Source of the DNA: Haematobia irritans
Lineage: Eukaryota; Arthropoda; Insecta; Diptera; Muscidae
Direction of reading: 5' to 3'
Assembly (NCBI RefSeq): GCF_050003625.1
Contig: NC_134400.1
Coordinates: 222,806,085-222,870,084, forward strand
Length of the DNA: 64,000 nt
The translations under genes were made by a program, and so were the position numbers. Of this stretch, positions 25,289 to 37,230 are shown piece after piece; positions within the stretch are counted from its first letter, which is position 1, and the number at the start of each line of letters is the position of its first letter. The notes below the pieces were generated by a model. It was not told the origin of the DNA. It did no database searches and saw nothing but the letters and a program-made list of their open reading frames with translations.

Positions 25289-27105
25289 AAGACCTTCCCT
25301 TAAGGATTTTGGATACGGCTTCTTTAAAATAAAAACATTTTTTAGCGATCTATCTAGAATTAACTTAAATAGGACCAATAATTAAAATTATTATATTTAT
25401 AATTATTTTATCATTCTATTTTCGCGTTATATTAATAAAGCTATTCACGAACAAATAAATGCCAGATTAGAAATCCAAATTTTAAAAAATTTGAAAAATG
25501 TTTTCTTAGTTCCACAAAAAAAAAATTAAACCAAAGATGCTAAATCTTCAAAATAAGTCTTAGCCTATGTTTGAAGCGCTTTTATCTTAAATCAATACAA
25601 TATTTCTGTTAATTTAATAAAGATTTCTTTACATCAGTACTGTGTTTATTTACCCTAAGGAAAATTTCCCTTAGTTCAAAGGCATACGACTCTAAATTTA
25701 AGACACAAATTTTGGAAATGTTTGTGTCCTAAATTTAATAAAACAAATTTTAAGCAAACTTTATAAACTTTCTTTTAATTGAAATTTCATTATTTTAAAG
25801 AAATTTGTCCTTAATATTTTGTAAAAAGCATATCCTAACATTTAGGATCCATAATATCACGTAAATATTTTTTTCAGTGTAGGTATTAAGTTCTAGATAC
25901 TTTCTTGAATTTCCGAAAAGCATTTACCAATTTTTGTAAAATTGGCCTGACATCTGCGGTTCTAATACAATTTAATTAATATTTTCTAAAATTAGATTTT
26001 TCTAAAATTAACTAAAATTTTCTTTGCACTTTGGTTCACATGGCTTTTTGAAGGGCAGTTTTTTTTCAAGCCTTTTTTGATGGCTGCTATCATTCTTTTC
26101 TGAATAGGCAATCAAACGAAAGGAAATCCATCATTACCTAGTTCCTAAAAAAATATTTGATACGGCTGATGGCTTAATTGAGTGAGCACACAATGGAATA
26201 TTCCTTTTGTTACTCAGCCCTCAGTTTAACCCTTAGGTTAGCAACCACTTGTAATTGAAGAATCAATACAATTTACAGCAACTTGATGTTATTCAACTTT
26301 CAACATGTGCTTCTAAATTCCGACAGATATTTCTTAGAAATTCGTGAAAAATGATTTTCCAAGTGAATTTTTCGCCATATAGTTACCTAGTAACCCACAG
26401 GTATTATTTACATGTTTACACGTAATTTAACAAGCAAAATGTATAAGAGAGGGCAATAGAAGCCTTTATGGTGTTTCCTAGAGTCATATTGACCTTGGAA
26501 AATGTCAATGCTTTAGTACATTTGAAAGATAAACCTGAAGGAGTTACATACATTGCTCTCGCGAAACTCTTGTCTGTGGCGGTGAGGCTACGTAAAAAAT
26601 TCGATAGCACATTGAAGATGCGTTAATCTTAGATGATGTAGGTGTCTGTGTTATCCAATCCCTGACTGAGGTGGCACTGACAGAAAAAAAAATCGTTATG
26701 TAAATTCCGAAGTTCACCACATGTGAGTTCGAGTCGAGTCGAGTCGAGTTTCCTTTTTATAAAGAAACAAGACTTAAATAGAAGGAAGATATGCAAGGCA
26801 TTCTTAGCACCGACACAATGTCTTAAAACCATGCAGCACCTCCAATGGAGAAGAGACTTACCATAATGTCACTTTTTTCATTCGATGTTAATTTTGTGCA
26901 AGTTTTTGTTCATTCATATGTCATAGTGTATTTTTTTGTGGAGACATAAACTGCTTGAAAGTATGCAAGTATGCAAGTATCTCAGTTCTAATTTTCTGTA
27001 GTATTTAAGTTGGGTTACTTCTGTGAAGTTTCAATTTCAAAAAGGGGTTGTTGATGACCCGAAGGTAAAATTATTGTTAGGCTAATTCTTGACCACGACC
27101 GTCCC
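25289..27105. other. Intron sequence, no gene recognised
   Basis: AT-rich, within the 30-kb intron. A short GAGTC repeat lies at 26727-26752. Possible old MITE material around 25640-25880; not resolved. Confidence 0.6.
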
Positions 27106-27109
27106 TTAA

Positions 27110-27342
27110 CCCTCTAATGCCCCAATTTTTTGCCAGCTGATTATATATTCAATGTTAACGACACAAAAGCACGAAAATGAAACAAAAAAAATTATGCGGT
27201 AATATTCAAGGCAAAGCCTCTTGAACAGATTTTACTAAGTTTTCTTTTTATTTTACCTATTTTTTGTTGTCTTAGGTGTGTTTTACTAAAAGCTTCCTGA
27301 TTTTACGAAGCCCGCATAAAGGCGGGGTTGGGCATTAGAGGG
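27110..27342. mobile_element. 233-bp TTAA-flanked MITE
   Basis: TTAA at 27106-27109 and 27343-27346. Perfect terminal repeats CCCTCTAATGCCC / GGGCATTAGAGGG. Non-coding. Confidence 0.92.
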
Positions 27343-27972
27343 TTAAAAGTCCGTCACAAAAGCTAGGTCGCCGGTTATTACCAATGGGTATATTGAAATA
27401 TACATAGGAATGAGCACTATATAGACCAATCCACAGATATGACTTCCTCAGGGCTATGTGTTTATCCATTACGCTTGAAATTCGATACGTGATATCCGTT
27501 TTAATGATATGTATATGTAAAAGTCGAAAATTGTCTTATAGACTTTGATTTAGATAGCTGCATCGAATTTTTATTAAAAAATTTCCGGCTTTTTGTAATC
27601 TTCAAAATTTACCTTTTTGGCCAATTGATTTTTTTAAAACTTGACCCAAATCAACTTTAACTCTTGTACAAAATCGTAACGTAAACATGTAGAAGACGAC
27701 TTTTTCAGATTTCCAAAAATGTTAAAACTCCAAAACTACTTTTTTTAGATTTTGAAAAAAAAATCGAAAACTCGAATTTTTGGTTATTTATTATAATTCC
27801 TAATTCCCAAAAAATTATCAATATGGGTCCAGAATTCAATGTGATTAGATGCGATTGTGATCGACTGTATCTCGTAGAATATTGTGCGCACACGATGATG
27901 GTGGGAATGGTTGGCCTGTCGCAAACTGTGACTTTTGCGATATACATTTACGAGAGTTTAAAACCTATGTCG

Positions 27973-28007
27973 CATTTCTTTTGTTCGTATTGTGAACAAA
28001 AGAAATG
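27973..28007. repeat. Perfect 14-bp hairpin
   Basis: CATTTCTTTTGTTC, 7-nt loop GTATTGT, GAACAAAAGAAATG. Confidence 0.9.
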
Positions 28008-28044
28008 TTAAACTTAATTTAATGCAGTTTGGATCCCCCACGGG

Positions 28045-28590
28045 AGCCACCGTGGTGCAATGGTTAGCATGCCCGCCTTGCATACACAAGGTCGTGGGTT
28101 CGATTCCTGCTTCGACCGAACACCAAAAAGTTTTTCAGCGGTGGATTATCCCACCTCACACACAAAGAACATTTCATTAAAAGTCAGCCAACGAAAAATT
28201 CTCATTGATATAACGAAACATTTTCATTAATACAATGAAAATATTCGTTAATAGTACGAAACGTTACGTTAATTTGCAGAAAATTCGTCATATTAACGAA
28301 AAATGTCATTGTATTACACGACACATTTCGTTAATATAACGAAACTTTTTCTATTAGTGCAGTAATGCTGGTGGCATTTCTGAGGGTTTCAAAGCTTCTC
28401 TAAGTGGTTTCACTGCAATGTGGAACGCCGTTCGGACTCGGCTATAAAAAGGAGGTCCCTTGTCATTGAGCTTAACATGGAATCGGGCAGCACTCAGTGA
28501 TAAGAGAAAAGTTCACCTGTGGTGTCACAATGGACTGAATAGTCTAAGTGAGTCTGATACATCGGGTTGCCACCTAATCTAACCAAACCT
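28045..28590 (+). mobile_element. tRNA-derived SINE, full copy, split by a 201-bp insert
   Basis: The head AGCCACCGTGGTGCAATGGT, TAGCATGCCCGCCTTGCATA, GGTCGTGGGTTCGATTCCTG has pol III A and B boxes and a TGC anticodon-like triplet. The body runs ...CGGACTCGGCTATAAAAAGG... and the tail is CTAATCTAACCAAACC. An insert at 28159-28359 interrupts it. Confidence 0.85.
28159..28359. mobile_element. 201-bp palindrome-rich insert in the SINE
   Basis: CA on each side of the insert. It begins CACAAAGAACATTTCATTAA and ends TTTTTCTATTAGTG. Inside, TTTCGTTAATATAACGAAA-like palindromes repeat. The uninterrupted SINE copies show the empty site CCTCAGTAATG. Confidence 0.75.
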
Positions 28591-29318
28591 TGGCTCCCCG
28601 ATAAAATGTATGCTCTTATATTGTATTTATTGAAAATTTAACTAGTTTTACATCTTGCATTCGCAACTTCAAACTATTCAATGTTCATCCAAACTTTCGT
28701 TGCATCAGCGAATGACTAGCTAGAGTTTTGACAATTTTTAATTAGTATGGAAATTGGCTCTAATAAGTAAAAAATTGAATCCACTCTTAAGTAGTGGCTT
28801 CCATCGCTGTCAGTTTCTGCAGATATTTATGGAAGGGTAATATCAGCGTGTACAGATTGTCACGTTTATTGCACCATGGAGTAGGACATAGTAATTTTGG
28901 CTTGAAGTCTTCCATTCCAATAAGTCTATTTTCTAACCTACTTGTTTTGAATCCGTTTATAATTTTATGAACATTCCTGAGAACTGCAACTTCTTCGAAT
29001 ATACCATAATCGTCCACCCTCAAAAAAATGGCTTCTCTAACATAGGTTCCAAACATATTTTGCAGGAGGCACATATATTATTGGAAACTGCGGAAACATT
29101 AATATGTTTGTTTTATGTGAACATATTATATGTTTGGAAGCATTTTGAGCCCAAAAATATTATATGCTTGGAAGAATTTTCCCTAAAGAAGATTATGCTC
29201 ATTGCCTCACATAATTTTCACTTCCACGATTTTTTTTAGTTCTTGGCAGCTTTTTCTGTAATACAAATAATGTTGAAGAAATTATTCAATTTTATACATT
29301 TTTTAAATTTTACTTTTC

Positions 29319-29391
29319 GCCTGGATGGAGAATCGAACCGAGGACCATACAGTTTGTAAGCCAACACACTATCCACTGGGCTACGTAGCTG
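29319..29391 (-). repeat. tRNA-like module (TAC anticodon-like), copy A
   Basis: Minus strand: CAGCTACGTAGCCCAGTGGA, TTGGCTTACAAACTGTATGG, CTCGGTTCGATTCTCC. A and B boxes are present; the acceptor stem does not pair well, so it is not called a tRNA gene. Confidence 0.65.
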
Positions 29392-29503
29392 TTATAGTCA
29401 CCAGTAGACAATTATCGTTATAAGTTACATTTATATAGCATAGTTTGCAGCGCCCAAGAGCCCATGCAAACATAACATTATTTAACAGAAACATACATTT
29501 GTT

Positions 29504-29576
29504 GGCCACGTGGAGCAGTGGATAGCATGTCTGCCTTGCATGCAAAGGGTCGTGGGTTCAATCCCTGCTCCGACCG
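29504..29576 (+). repeat. tRNA-like module (TGC anticodon-like), copy A
   Basis: GGCCACGTGGAGCAGTGGAT, GCCTTGCATGCAAAGG, GTGGGTTCAATCCCTG, then CGACCGAACACCA, which is also the junction sequence of the SINE head. This module is therefore related to the SINE. Confidence 0.7.
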
Positions 29577-30217
29577 AACACCATTTTGTTTTTTTTTTTT
29601 GTAATTTACACATTTATATTTACGAGTACTCCTCGTACGTTCCGATTTCTTCTAGCGAACCAAGAAAAAAATTGTGTCCATAATTCCAAAATGATAAACA
29701 AAACGCATGTCCACACATACATAAAATGCTGCTATCAAGGCGAAAACACATGCTGTTTTTTTTTTCAAATGTCTATTCTCTTGGTTCTGAATATCTATTC
29801 TCTTTACTCCGAATACTCATGCTAATATTCAAATTAAATAATATTTAGACTTAAGCATATCAAATTTTTGGCCGTTTTCATAAAACAGTTTTCCGAAACA
29901 ACATACAAGCGGTTTTACAGACATTGTTCTCTTTTGATTTTCTCACTGTGTTATGTTGATATCTTTCGTCAATCCTCCCGGTTTTCATCTGTATTTCTTT
30001 CTCTATACTCTCTGTCGCTCTCTGAATAAAATATCACAACATATATATGTTTACATTCACACATATTACTTTTATGAAACATTCACGCCCCAAACATAAT
30101 ATATTCTAACATATTAACATATGTGTGCCAAACATTTAGTGTTAGTTAAGGAACATTACATGTTTGCATTTAAATATATTGTGTTTACAAATTGTGCCCG
30201 AAAGACATTTTGTTTAT

Positions 30218-30480
30218 ATCGGAACATATGAAAAACACACTTTTCTAACAGTGTGGATATCATCGAATTCGCTGCCCAGCCGAAGCGACTGAAGTATTTT
30301 GAATTTGCGAAGTTTGTTACTATTTCTACATTTACGACGCACTTTTCTACATTACGAACATATGAAAAACATACTTTTCTAACAATGTGGATATCATCGG
30401 ATTCGATGCCCAGCCGAAGCGACTGTAGTATTTTGAATTTGCGAAGTTTGTTACTTTTTCTACATATACGACGCAAATGT
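30218..30480. repeat. Tandem duplication (134 bp x 2)
   Basis: Both units contain GAACATATGAAAAACA.ACTTTTCTAACA followed by GTGGATATCATCG.ATTCG.TGCCCAGCCGAAGCGACTG. Each unit includes the last ~40 bp of the 1.25-kb element plus ~85 bp of host flank. Confidence 0.85.
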
Positions 30481-30606
30481 GACGTTTACAACTTTGCGAC
30501 AGTCGCAAACCTTAAAAGGTTTGGTACATACCATCTCTCCTGGTGGGTATATTAAATTCGACACGGCCAAACTTTCAGTCATATAACTTATATATTTTCA
30601 CAGAAA

Positions 30607-32356
30607 AACAAGTAACTAAAGTCTAAAGTCGGGCGGAGCCGACTATATTATACCCTTCACCACTATGTAGAGAAACATTTGTGTTACCATCTCAACTACT
30701 TAAAATTTGCTGGGAGCTATGTAAAAGTTTGCATTTCCAGATACAAATACTTTTAATGGAAACAATTTTTTGTACTTCTACAAAAACTCTAGAATTAAAA
30801 TTAAAATCGGCTAACGCCCTGGGATGAAACACAATGTTAGTAAAAAATATGGGAAATATGAAGCGAGAGAAATTTTAATGCAATTGTACAAAAGAGATTT
30901 ATGATTTTTCAGGCGATACATATGTATTCGAGATATAGGACATTTAGAGTAATATCTAAAATTTTTGCTACTCATCAGCGGCGATTTTACAAGGATATTG
31001 ATTAGATCTCGCCAAGATATGTGGTCAAGTGTGGGTTGTGATATATTATTTGGTCTAGTCGGGCGACTTGGAGCCTTATTTAAAACTCATCCGTTCTGTG
31101 AAATCTTTGGCATTGCAGTGTGTAGGATATGGCTAAGATATGGGGAAATCATCGCAGAATTTTGTGTAAAGTGTGAGAATTTTGGCCATATTTGTATTCT
31201 CTGAGTAAACTATCCAGTCAATTGGAGGAAAATCCCATTGAAAATAGGTCTAAAATATGAAACAGTCTACCATATTTCCCCAACTCTGGTGTACGTATAT
31301 ATGGGAGTTATATACAATCTGAACCAATTTAGACTAAATTTGACATGCATAGTTAGAATAATAATTCAGCTATTTATGCGAAATTTCACGTAAATGGGAG
31401 TATAACTGTGGCTCCCCTGGTCACATGAATGCAAATCGGACGGGAGATATATATGGGAGCCATATCTAAATCTGAACCGATTTCAACCAAATTTGCCACA
31501 ATTACCTATACTACTAAACGTACTCCTTGTGCGAAATTTGAAGCAAATCACGGCAAAACCCTGGATTTTGAGGCCATATAAGTTCAAGTCGGACGAAATA
31601 TATATATGGGAGCTATATCTAAATCTTAGTCGATTTTGACCATATTTGGCACATGCAATAGTATCGTTAAAAGTACCGCTTGTGCAAAATTTAAAGTAAG
31701 TCAGGGCAAAACTCTGGCTTTTGAGACCATATAAGTCCAAATCGGGCGAAAGATATATATGTGAGCTATATCTAAATCTGAACCGATTTTAACAAAATTT
31801 GACACACTTAACGATACTACTAAACGTACCCCTTGTGCAAAATTTGAACTAAATCACGGCAAAACTGTGGCCTTTGAGGCCATATAAGTGCAAATCGGAC
31901 GAAAGATATATATGGGAGCTATATCTAAATCTGAACCGATTGCAATAAAATTTACCAAGCATTGGTAGAATGTCAATTCTACTCTTTATGCAAAATTTCA
32001 CGTAAATCGGTAGTAAACTTTGGCCTATGTGGTGATATGAGTCTAAATCGGACGAAAGATATATATGGGAGCTATATCTAAATCTGGACCGATTTGGCTA
32101 ATATTTTGCAAGTTTTTCGAGGCTCATAAAATATTCGGATCTACTGAATTTGAAGAACGTCGGTTGATAAACTCGCCAATTATGACCAGATCGGTGATAA
32201 ATATATATGGCAGCTATATCTAAATCTGAACCGATTTTTTCCAAAACCAACAGCGATTGTCTCTGCCCCAAGAAACGGCCCTATGCCAAATTTGAGGAGG
32301 ATCGGACTTAAATTGCGAGCTGTACTTTGTGCACAAATTACATATACAGACAGACG

Positions 32357-32388
<32 letters not shown>

Positions 32389-32424
32389 GATATCGTTCCA
32401 CAGTAGTGGTGAAGGGTATAAATA
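30607..32424 (+). mobile_element. Family Y repeat element, copy 2
   Basis: Starts AACAAGTAACTAAAGTCTAA, has six or so ~153-bp units and a CAGACAGACGGACGG tract, and ends AGTAGTGGTGAAGGGTATAA. It preserves at 30832-30852 the sequence into which another Y element inserted at 59586. Confidence 0.75.
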
Positions 32425-32687
32425 TCACAAAAACATTTCCAATTAACAGGTTGAGTAAAGTTAAAAACGTAATGAATTAAAATTTGATACGCTTTACTCA
32501 AAAAAAAAAATAAAAATAAAACAGTAAGGAAATAGATTTTACGCTTTTAATGAAAATATTATTTATCCCATCAAACATTTTAATTAAATAAAAAATTATT
32601 TCCAATTGAATTTATTATTAGAAATTTTGTTCGGAAATAATTGCTTTATATATGCATACTATTATTATAATCATAACTATAGACGTT

Positions 32688-32836
32688 TCGACTCGGCTAT
32701 AAAAAGGTGGTCCCTTGTCGAATCGGGTAGCACTCATTGATAGGAGAAAAGTTCACCACTTTTGGTATCATAAGGGACTGAATAATCCAAATGAGCCTAC
32801 AACTAACGGACTACCACTATACCTAACTTAACCTAA
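32688..32836 (+). mobile_element. SINE, 3' half only
   Basis: GACTCGGCTATAAAAAGGTG to CACTATACCTAACTTAACCT. Confidence 0.75.
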
Positions 32837-34165
32837 AGGTGAAACTATAAAAACTAAATAATAACAAAATAGATAATTGATTGCCACAAATTTTCAATTT
32901 AATTTTTTATTCAATCTTTCAAAAAATTAATAGAAATTTCCGAAGAAATCAATTATTTATTTAATCAAGTATATGTTATTTAATTTCAATTTTATTCTAT
33001 TATTGAGACTATTATTTTCATGATTGAAGCAATTAAAAAGTCAATTGTATCAATTAATTTCGGGATTGAATCAGAAATGTTTTTTTTTCCTGTGTCTCAA
33101 CAGTGTTTAATATTTTAATGGTTGCCTCACTGGATCATATCTAAAAAAATGAATACGAAACGCTTATTCCCCGAAATTCTTATCAGTTGATTGTGCCTTT
33201 GGCTTCTGCTCCAAATACTAAATAGCAATGAACCTATAGATTCAGGGGATAGTTTCTCCATTCTTCCAAAAATATAGATGCTCTGTTTTTCATCTCCTTT
33301 AGCCTTATGTGGCTTTGTGTGTGTGTGTTGAATGATGAATGAATGAAATTTTCTAGATTGCTCCTTAAATTTGGCCACTTGGATTTTATGATTTTTCCTC
33401 TGTTTCCTTTGTTTGTATTGTATTCTCTCGAAATTGATTTTGAAAATGCATTTGCGAAGATGTGAATATGATTACACCAATAATGATGGCGCTTATTGCT
33501 TCCATCATGGTTGTGATTATTCTCCATCAACCATGTCGAACAAGTGGCAGGTGCTCAAATATTCTAAAAAAATTCTCATTTACTCAAAGGTTCTTGATTG
33601 AAATTTGATTTGATTTGATTGCCTCGGTAGAAATTTATTCCTTGCCATCTACGAAAGGAAATGAAAACCACACTTATGCCATTGGAAATTACCAAGGATA
33701 TACGTATCTGCTGCTTCTCCTCCTGTTTTAGCTTATCACTCATGGCAACAAGGTAAGCAATAGCAACAAACAAAAACCAACGCATTTATATTTCATTTTG
33801 ACAAGTATTTACTTATGTCATTGTCTTACATTGTCTCAACGAAAAAAAAAAACAAAAAATGATATCAATCATTGTACCACTTGAGCCCATTCCTGGTAAT
33901 TATTCCTAATTTCAAATGAATATGCGTGGTTTTATTCCTAACACAAACGGTGGCGCAAAGGGGGAGGGATGTGTCATTTAATAATGTCAGCTTTGGAATT
34001 GTCCTGGGGCTACAATTTTAAAATAATTGAAGGCAAGAGAATATGTAAACATTGTTCAGAGAGCATGGATTATTACCAACCTGCATGGGGGTTTGCAATG
34101 ATTCTCAATGACGAGGAGAACCCAATTGATTCGAAACGAAATTTTTGACGTACTTTTATATACTG
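32837..34165. other. Intron sequence, mostly unassigned
   Basis: Apart from the AT-rich MITE relative at 32875-33095 nothing is recognised. The short frames on both strands look random. Confidence 0.6.
32875..33095. repeat. Partial AT-rich MITE (relative of 17401-17677)
   Basis: CAATTTAATTTTTTATTCAA ... TTGAATCAGAAATG, T-run, CCTGTGTCTC. The left end is unclear. Confidence 0.5.
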
Positions 34166-34511
34166 GTTCCACCGTGCTGCAATGGTTAGCATACCCGCCT
34201 TGCATACACAGGGTCGTGGCTTCAAACCCAGTTTCGACCATACACAAAAAGTATTTCTATGATGGATTATCCCCTCTCAGTATTGCTGGTGACAGTTCTG
34301 AGTGTTTCAAAGCTTCTCTAAGTGGTTTCACTGCAATGTGGAACGCCGTTCGGACTAGGCTATAAAAAGGAGGTCCCTTGTCATTGAGCTTAACATAGAA
34401 TCGGACAGCACTCAGTGATAAGAGAGGAGATCACCACTGTGGTATCACAACGGACTGAATAGTCTAAGTGAGTCTGAAATATCGGGCTGCCACTATAACT
34501 AACCTAACCTA
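34166..34511 (+). mobile_element. tRNA-derived SINE, full copy
   Basis: GTTCCACCGTGCTGCAATGG ... GGCTTCAAACCC (degraded B box), body with GGACTAGGCTATAAAAAGGA, tail CACTATAACTAACCTAACCT. Confidence 0.85.
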
Positions 34512-34534
34512 CAGGTTACTGGACTGGTGTGGGT

Positions 34535-35097
34535 TAGAGGTGTGCACGTGAGTAATAGTTTACTCACGCTCACGCACACTCACGACTGAAAAATCATACT
34601 CACGCACACTCACGCACGATATTGTTTGGTAGGACTCACGCTCACGCACACTCACGAAAAGAAAATTTGTACTCATGCACACTCACGCACGAAAAGTCGT
34701 GACTCACGAAAAATACCGTGAGTCACGAAAAATATCGTGACTCACGAATAATTTTATGATTAATTTACCTTACCGAAGTGTCTGAAAACATGAGCATTAT
34801 TAAAATCGAGAGTGTTATTAAACTCTTAACATCCCAGGTGTCACTAAAATTGTAATTGAATTTAACTCTTAAGCGTTTTATGTTGGTGAGCAGGAATATT
34901 TTCGTGAGTGTAATTCGTTACTCACGCACACTCACGAAGATATTATTTTCGTGACTCACGCTCACGCACGACATTTTGGTTTATTAATCACGCTCACGCA
35001 CACTCACGCTGTTGTCATGAGCGTGACTCACGACTCACGCACGAATCACGAAAACTTTCGTGAGTCACGACAATTTCGTATCACGTGCACACCTCTA
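34535..35097. mobile_element. hAT-type MITE built from CACTCACG repeats
   Basis: 563 bp, TIRs TAGAGGTGTGCACGTGA / TCACGTGCACACCTCTA. It has a perfect 8-bp duplication GTGTGGGT on both sides (34527-34534 and 35098-35105). The interior is made of ACTCACGCACACTCACG-like units in both orientations. The 8-bp target duplication places it in the hAT superfamily. Confidence 0.92.
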
Positions 35098-35337
35098 GTG
35101 TGGGTGCTTAAGTTTGTAAATTTTTTTTTTTTTGATTGTCATAGAATTTATTGATTTCTCTACTCTGTTGATATTAAAACATTTAACTTTATATTAAAGA
35201 ATAGTAGTCCAACTGTGTTGTCCTACGTCGTGTCCTATGGAATGAGTCCAAGTCATATCCTATAGTGAAAATTTACCTCGTCAATGACAAATCCATATAA
35301 AAGTGACCGATCCCTTCCATGCCTATAGAGAAGAAAT

Positions 35338-35877
35338 ATGATCACCTCAAACATGTTTCAAGAGACGGGGAACATGTAACATGTTTGTCGCAATCATGTT
35401 ATTTTTTCACAAATTTTGTATCTGATTTACGCTTACGAAAAGATGTTTCGGTGTAAAAACTATATATTTGGAACTCAATTTTTTTAGCACATTATTTTTA
35501 AGTGCAAGCATATAAAGTTCATTCACTAGCATAGCATTTATATGTTGTTTATAAATAAATATTTCTAGTATAACATTCGAATAAATTATAAACCTTTTTT
35601 TAATTGTAATCCAACACAAGTATGTTTAAGAGATTTTGCTGCAAGTAAAAAAAATGGATTGGCACCTTTAAAAATGTATATGCCTAAGGTAGAACATAAT
35701 ATGGTTGATCAGTACAAACAATATTTTGTTTGGACAGATCTCGAAAATATATATGCATGAAGCAGAATGTGTTTGGGAGTATTTTTGGCGAGAAAACAAC
35801 ATTTTTTGGGAAAAACTTGTTCCATGTTCTCCATCTAAAAATAGCATTTTGCTCTTGAAACATGTTTGGGTGATCAT
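35338..35877. mobile_element. 540-bp TIR element (ATGATCACC ends)
   Basis: Left ATGATCACCTCAAACATGTT, TCAAGAG; right CTCTTGAAACATGTTTGGGT, GATCAT. Non-coding. A relative with a mariner fragment inside it lies at 62890-63692. Confidence 0.65.
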
Positions 35878-36250
35878 TTTCTTGCTTGGCATGTATGTTT
35901 TGACCAGAACTGGGACTGGTCCGTACACACCAGGGACTAGGCCTGCAACAACTACACCCTCAAAAAAAATCGCTTCTCTAACATATGTTCCAAACATATT
36001 TTGCAGGAATCACATATATTATTGGATACTGCCGAAACATTAATATGTTTGTTTTATGTGAACATATTATATGTTTGGAAGCATTTTGAGCCCAAAAATA
36101 TTATATGCTTGGAAGAATTTGCCCCAAAGAAGATTATGCTCATGCCCTCACATAATTTTCACTTCCACGAAATTTTTTAGTTTTTGGCACCTTTTTGTGT
36201 AATACAAATAATGTTGAAGAAATTATTCAATTTTTTAAATTTTACCTTTC

Positions 36251-36323
36251 GCCTGGACGGAGAATCGAACCGAGGACCATACAGTTTGTAAGCCGACACA
36301 CTATCCACTGGGCTACGTAGCTG
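36251..36323 (-). repeat. tRNA-like module (TAC anticodon-like), copy B
   Basis: Same as 29319-29391 with two or three substitutions; boxes preserved. Confidence 0.65.
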
Positions 36324-36422
36324 TTATAGTCACCTGTAGACAATTATCGTTATAAGTTACATTTATATACCATAGTTTGCAGCGCCCACGAGCTCATGCA
36401 AACATAACATTATACATTTGTT

Positions 36423-36495
36423 GGCCACGTAGAGCAGTGGTTAGCATGTCTTCCTTGAATGCAAAGGGTCGTGGGTTCAATCAATGCTCCGACCG
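36423..36495 (+). repeat. tRNA-like module, copy B
   Basis: Same as 29504-29576, but the anticodon-like loop (TTGAATGC) and the B box (GGTTCAATCAA) have changed. Confidence 0.6.
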
Positions 36496-37230
36496 AACAC
36501 CATTTTTTTTTTAATTTACACATTTGTACATAATTTCATTTTTACCTTTAAGTCCGGTATTAAGTTGGCATTATCACTCTAAAATTGAAATGTTTTGCCT
36601 TTTACTTTTCTTTTTTTTCATTTTAAAGAAAATAATCTTTTTCAATTGTTTTAGCAGCAAAACTCGAACTTAATGTCCGCTTTTCTACTTGAAGGTGTCC
36701 GTCAACTCCTCTTAGTCTATTCTCTTGGTTCCGAATGTCTATTCTCTTTACTCCGAATACTCATTCTAATATTCAAATTAAATAATATTTAGACTTACGC
36801 ATATTAAATTTTTGGCCTTATCATAAAACAGTTTTCCGAAACAACATACAAGAGGTTTCACAGAAATTGCTCCCTTTTGATTCTCTCGCTGTGTTATGTT
36901 GATATCTTTCGTCAACCTCCCGGTTTCCATCTCTATACTCTCTCTCTCTCTCTCTCTCTGTCGCTCTCTGAATAAAATATGACAACATATATATGTCTAC
37001 TCGAAATTTGTAAATTTATATATGTTTACATTCACACATATTATTTTTATGAAACATTCATGCCCCAAACATAATATATTCTAACATATTAACATATGTG
37101 TCCCAAATATTTAGTGTTAGTTGAGGAACATTAAATGCTTGCACTTAAATATATTGTGTTTAAAAATTGTGCCCGAAACACATTTTGTTTATATCGGAAC
37201 ATATGAAAAACATATTTTTCTAACAGTGTA

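Larger units (their letters stand above)
29006..30256 (+). mobile_element. 1.25-kb element with two opposed tRNA-like modules, copy A
   Basis: Left end CACCCTCAAAAAAATGGCTT, CTCTAACATAGGTTCC. Right end GGAACATATGAAAAACACAC, TTTTCTAACAGTGTGG. Subterminal GGAACATATG motifs are inverted. Two tRNA-like modules point away from the centre in opposite strands. AT-rich ATATGTTTG motifs fill both flanks. No transposase frame was seen. It is collinear with copy B at 35952. Confidence 0.75.
35952..37230 (+). mobile_element. 1.25-kb element with two opposed tRNA-like modules, copy B
   Basis: Left ACACCCTCAAAAAAAATCGC, right TTTTTCTAACAGTGTAG. Same modules and order as copy A. It has a CT microsatellite at 36936-36958 and about 90 bp (36537-36720) not present in A. 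Confidence 0.75.

Noticed and set aside
28050..28125. tRNA-Ala gene
   Set aside because: It has A and B boxes and a TGC triplet but poor acceptor pairing, and is followed by a SINE body present in several copies.
28787..29074. 95-codon minus-strand frame (KIINGFKTSRLENRLIG...) as a gene
   Set aside because: No recognisable motif, its start lies inside the neighbouring repeat element, and no splice context was found. It could be an old gene relic but cannot be supported.
29319..29576. Two real tRNA genes
   Set aside because: Both recur at the same spacing in a repeated element and do not pair well as complete tRNAs. They are treated as tRNA-like modules.
34545..35090. CRISPR-like array or satellite
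   Set aside because: Short irregular units without spacers, bounded by hAT TIRs and an 8-bp duplication in a eukaryotic genome.
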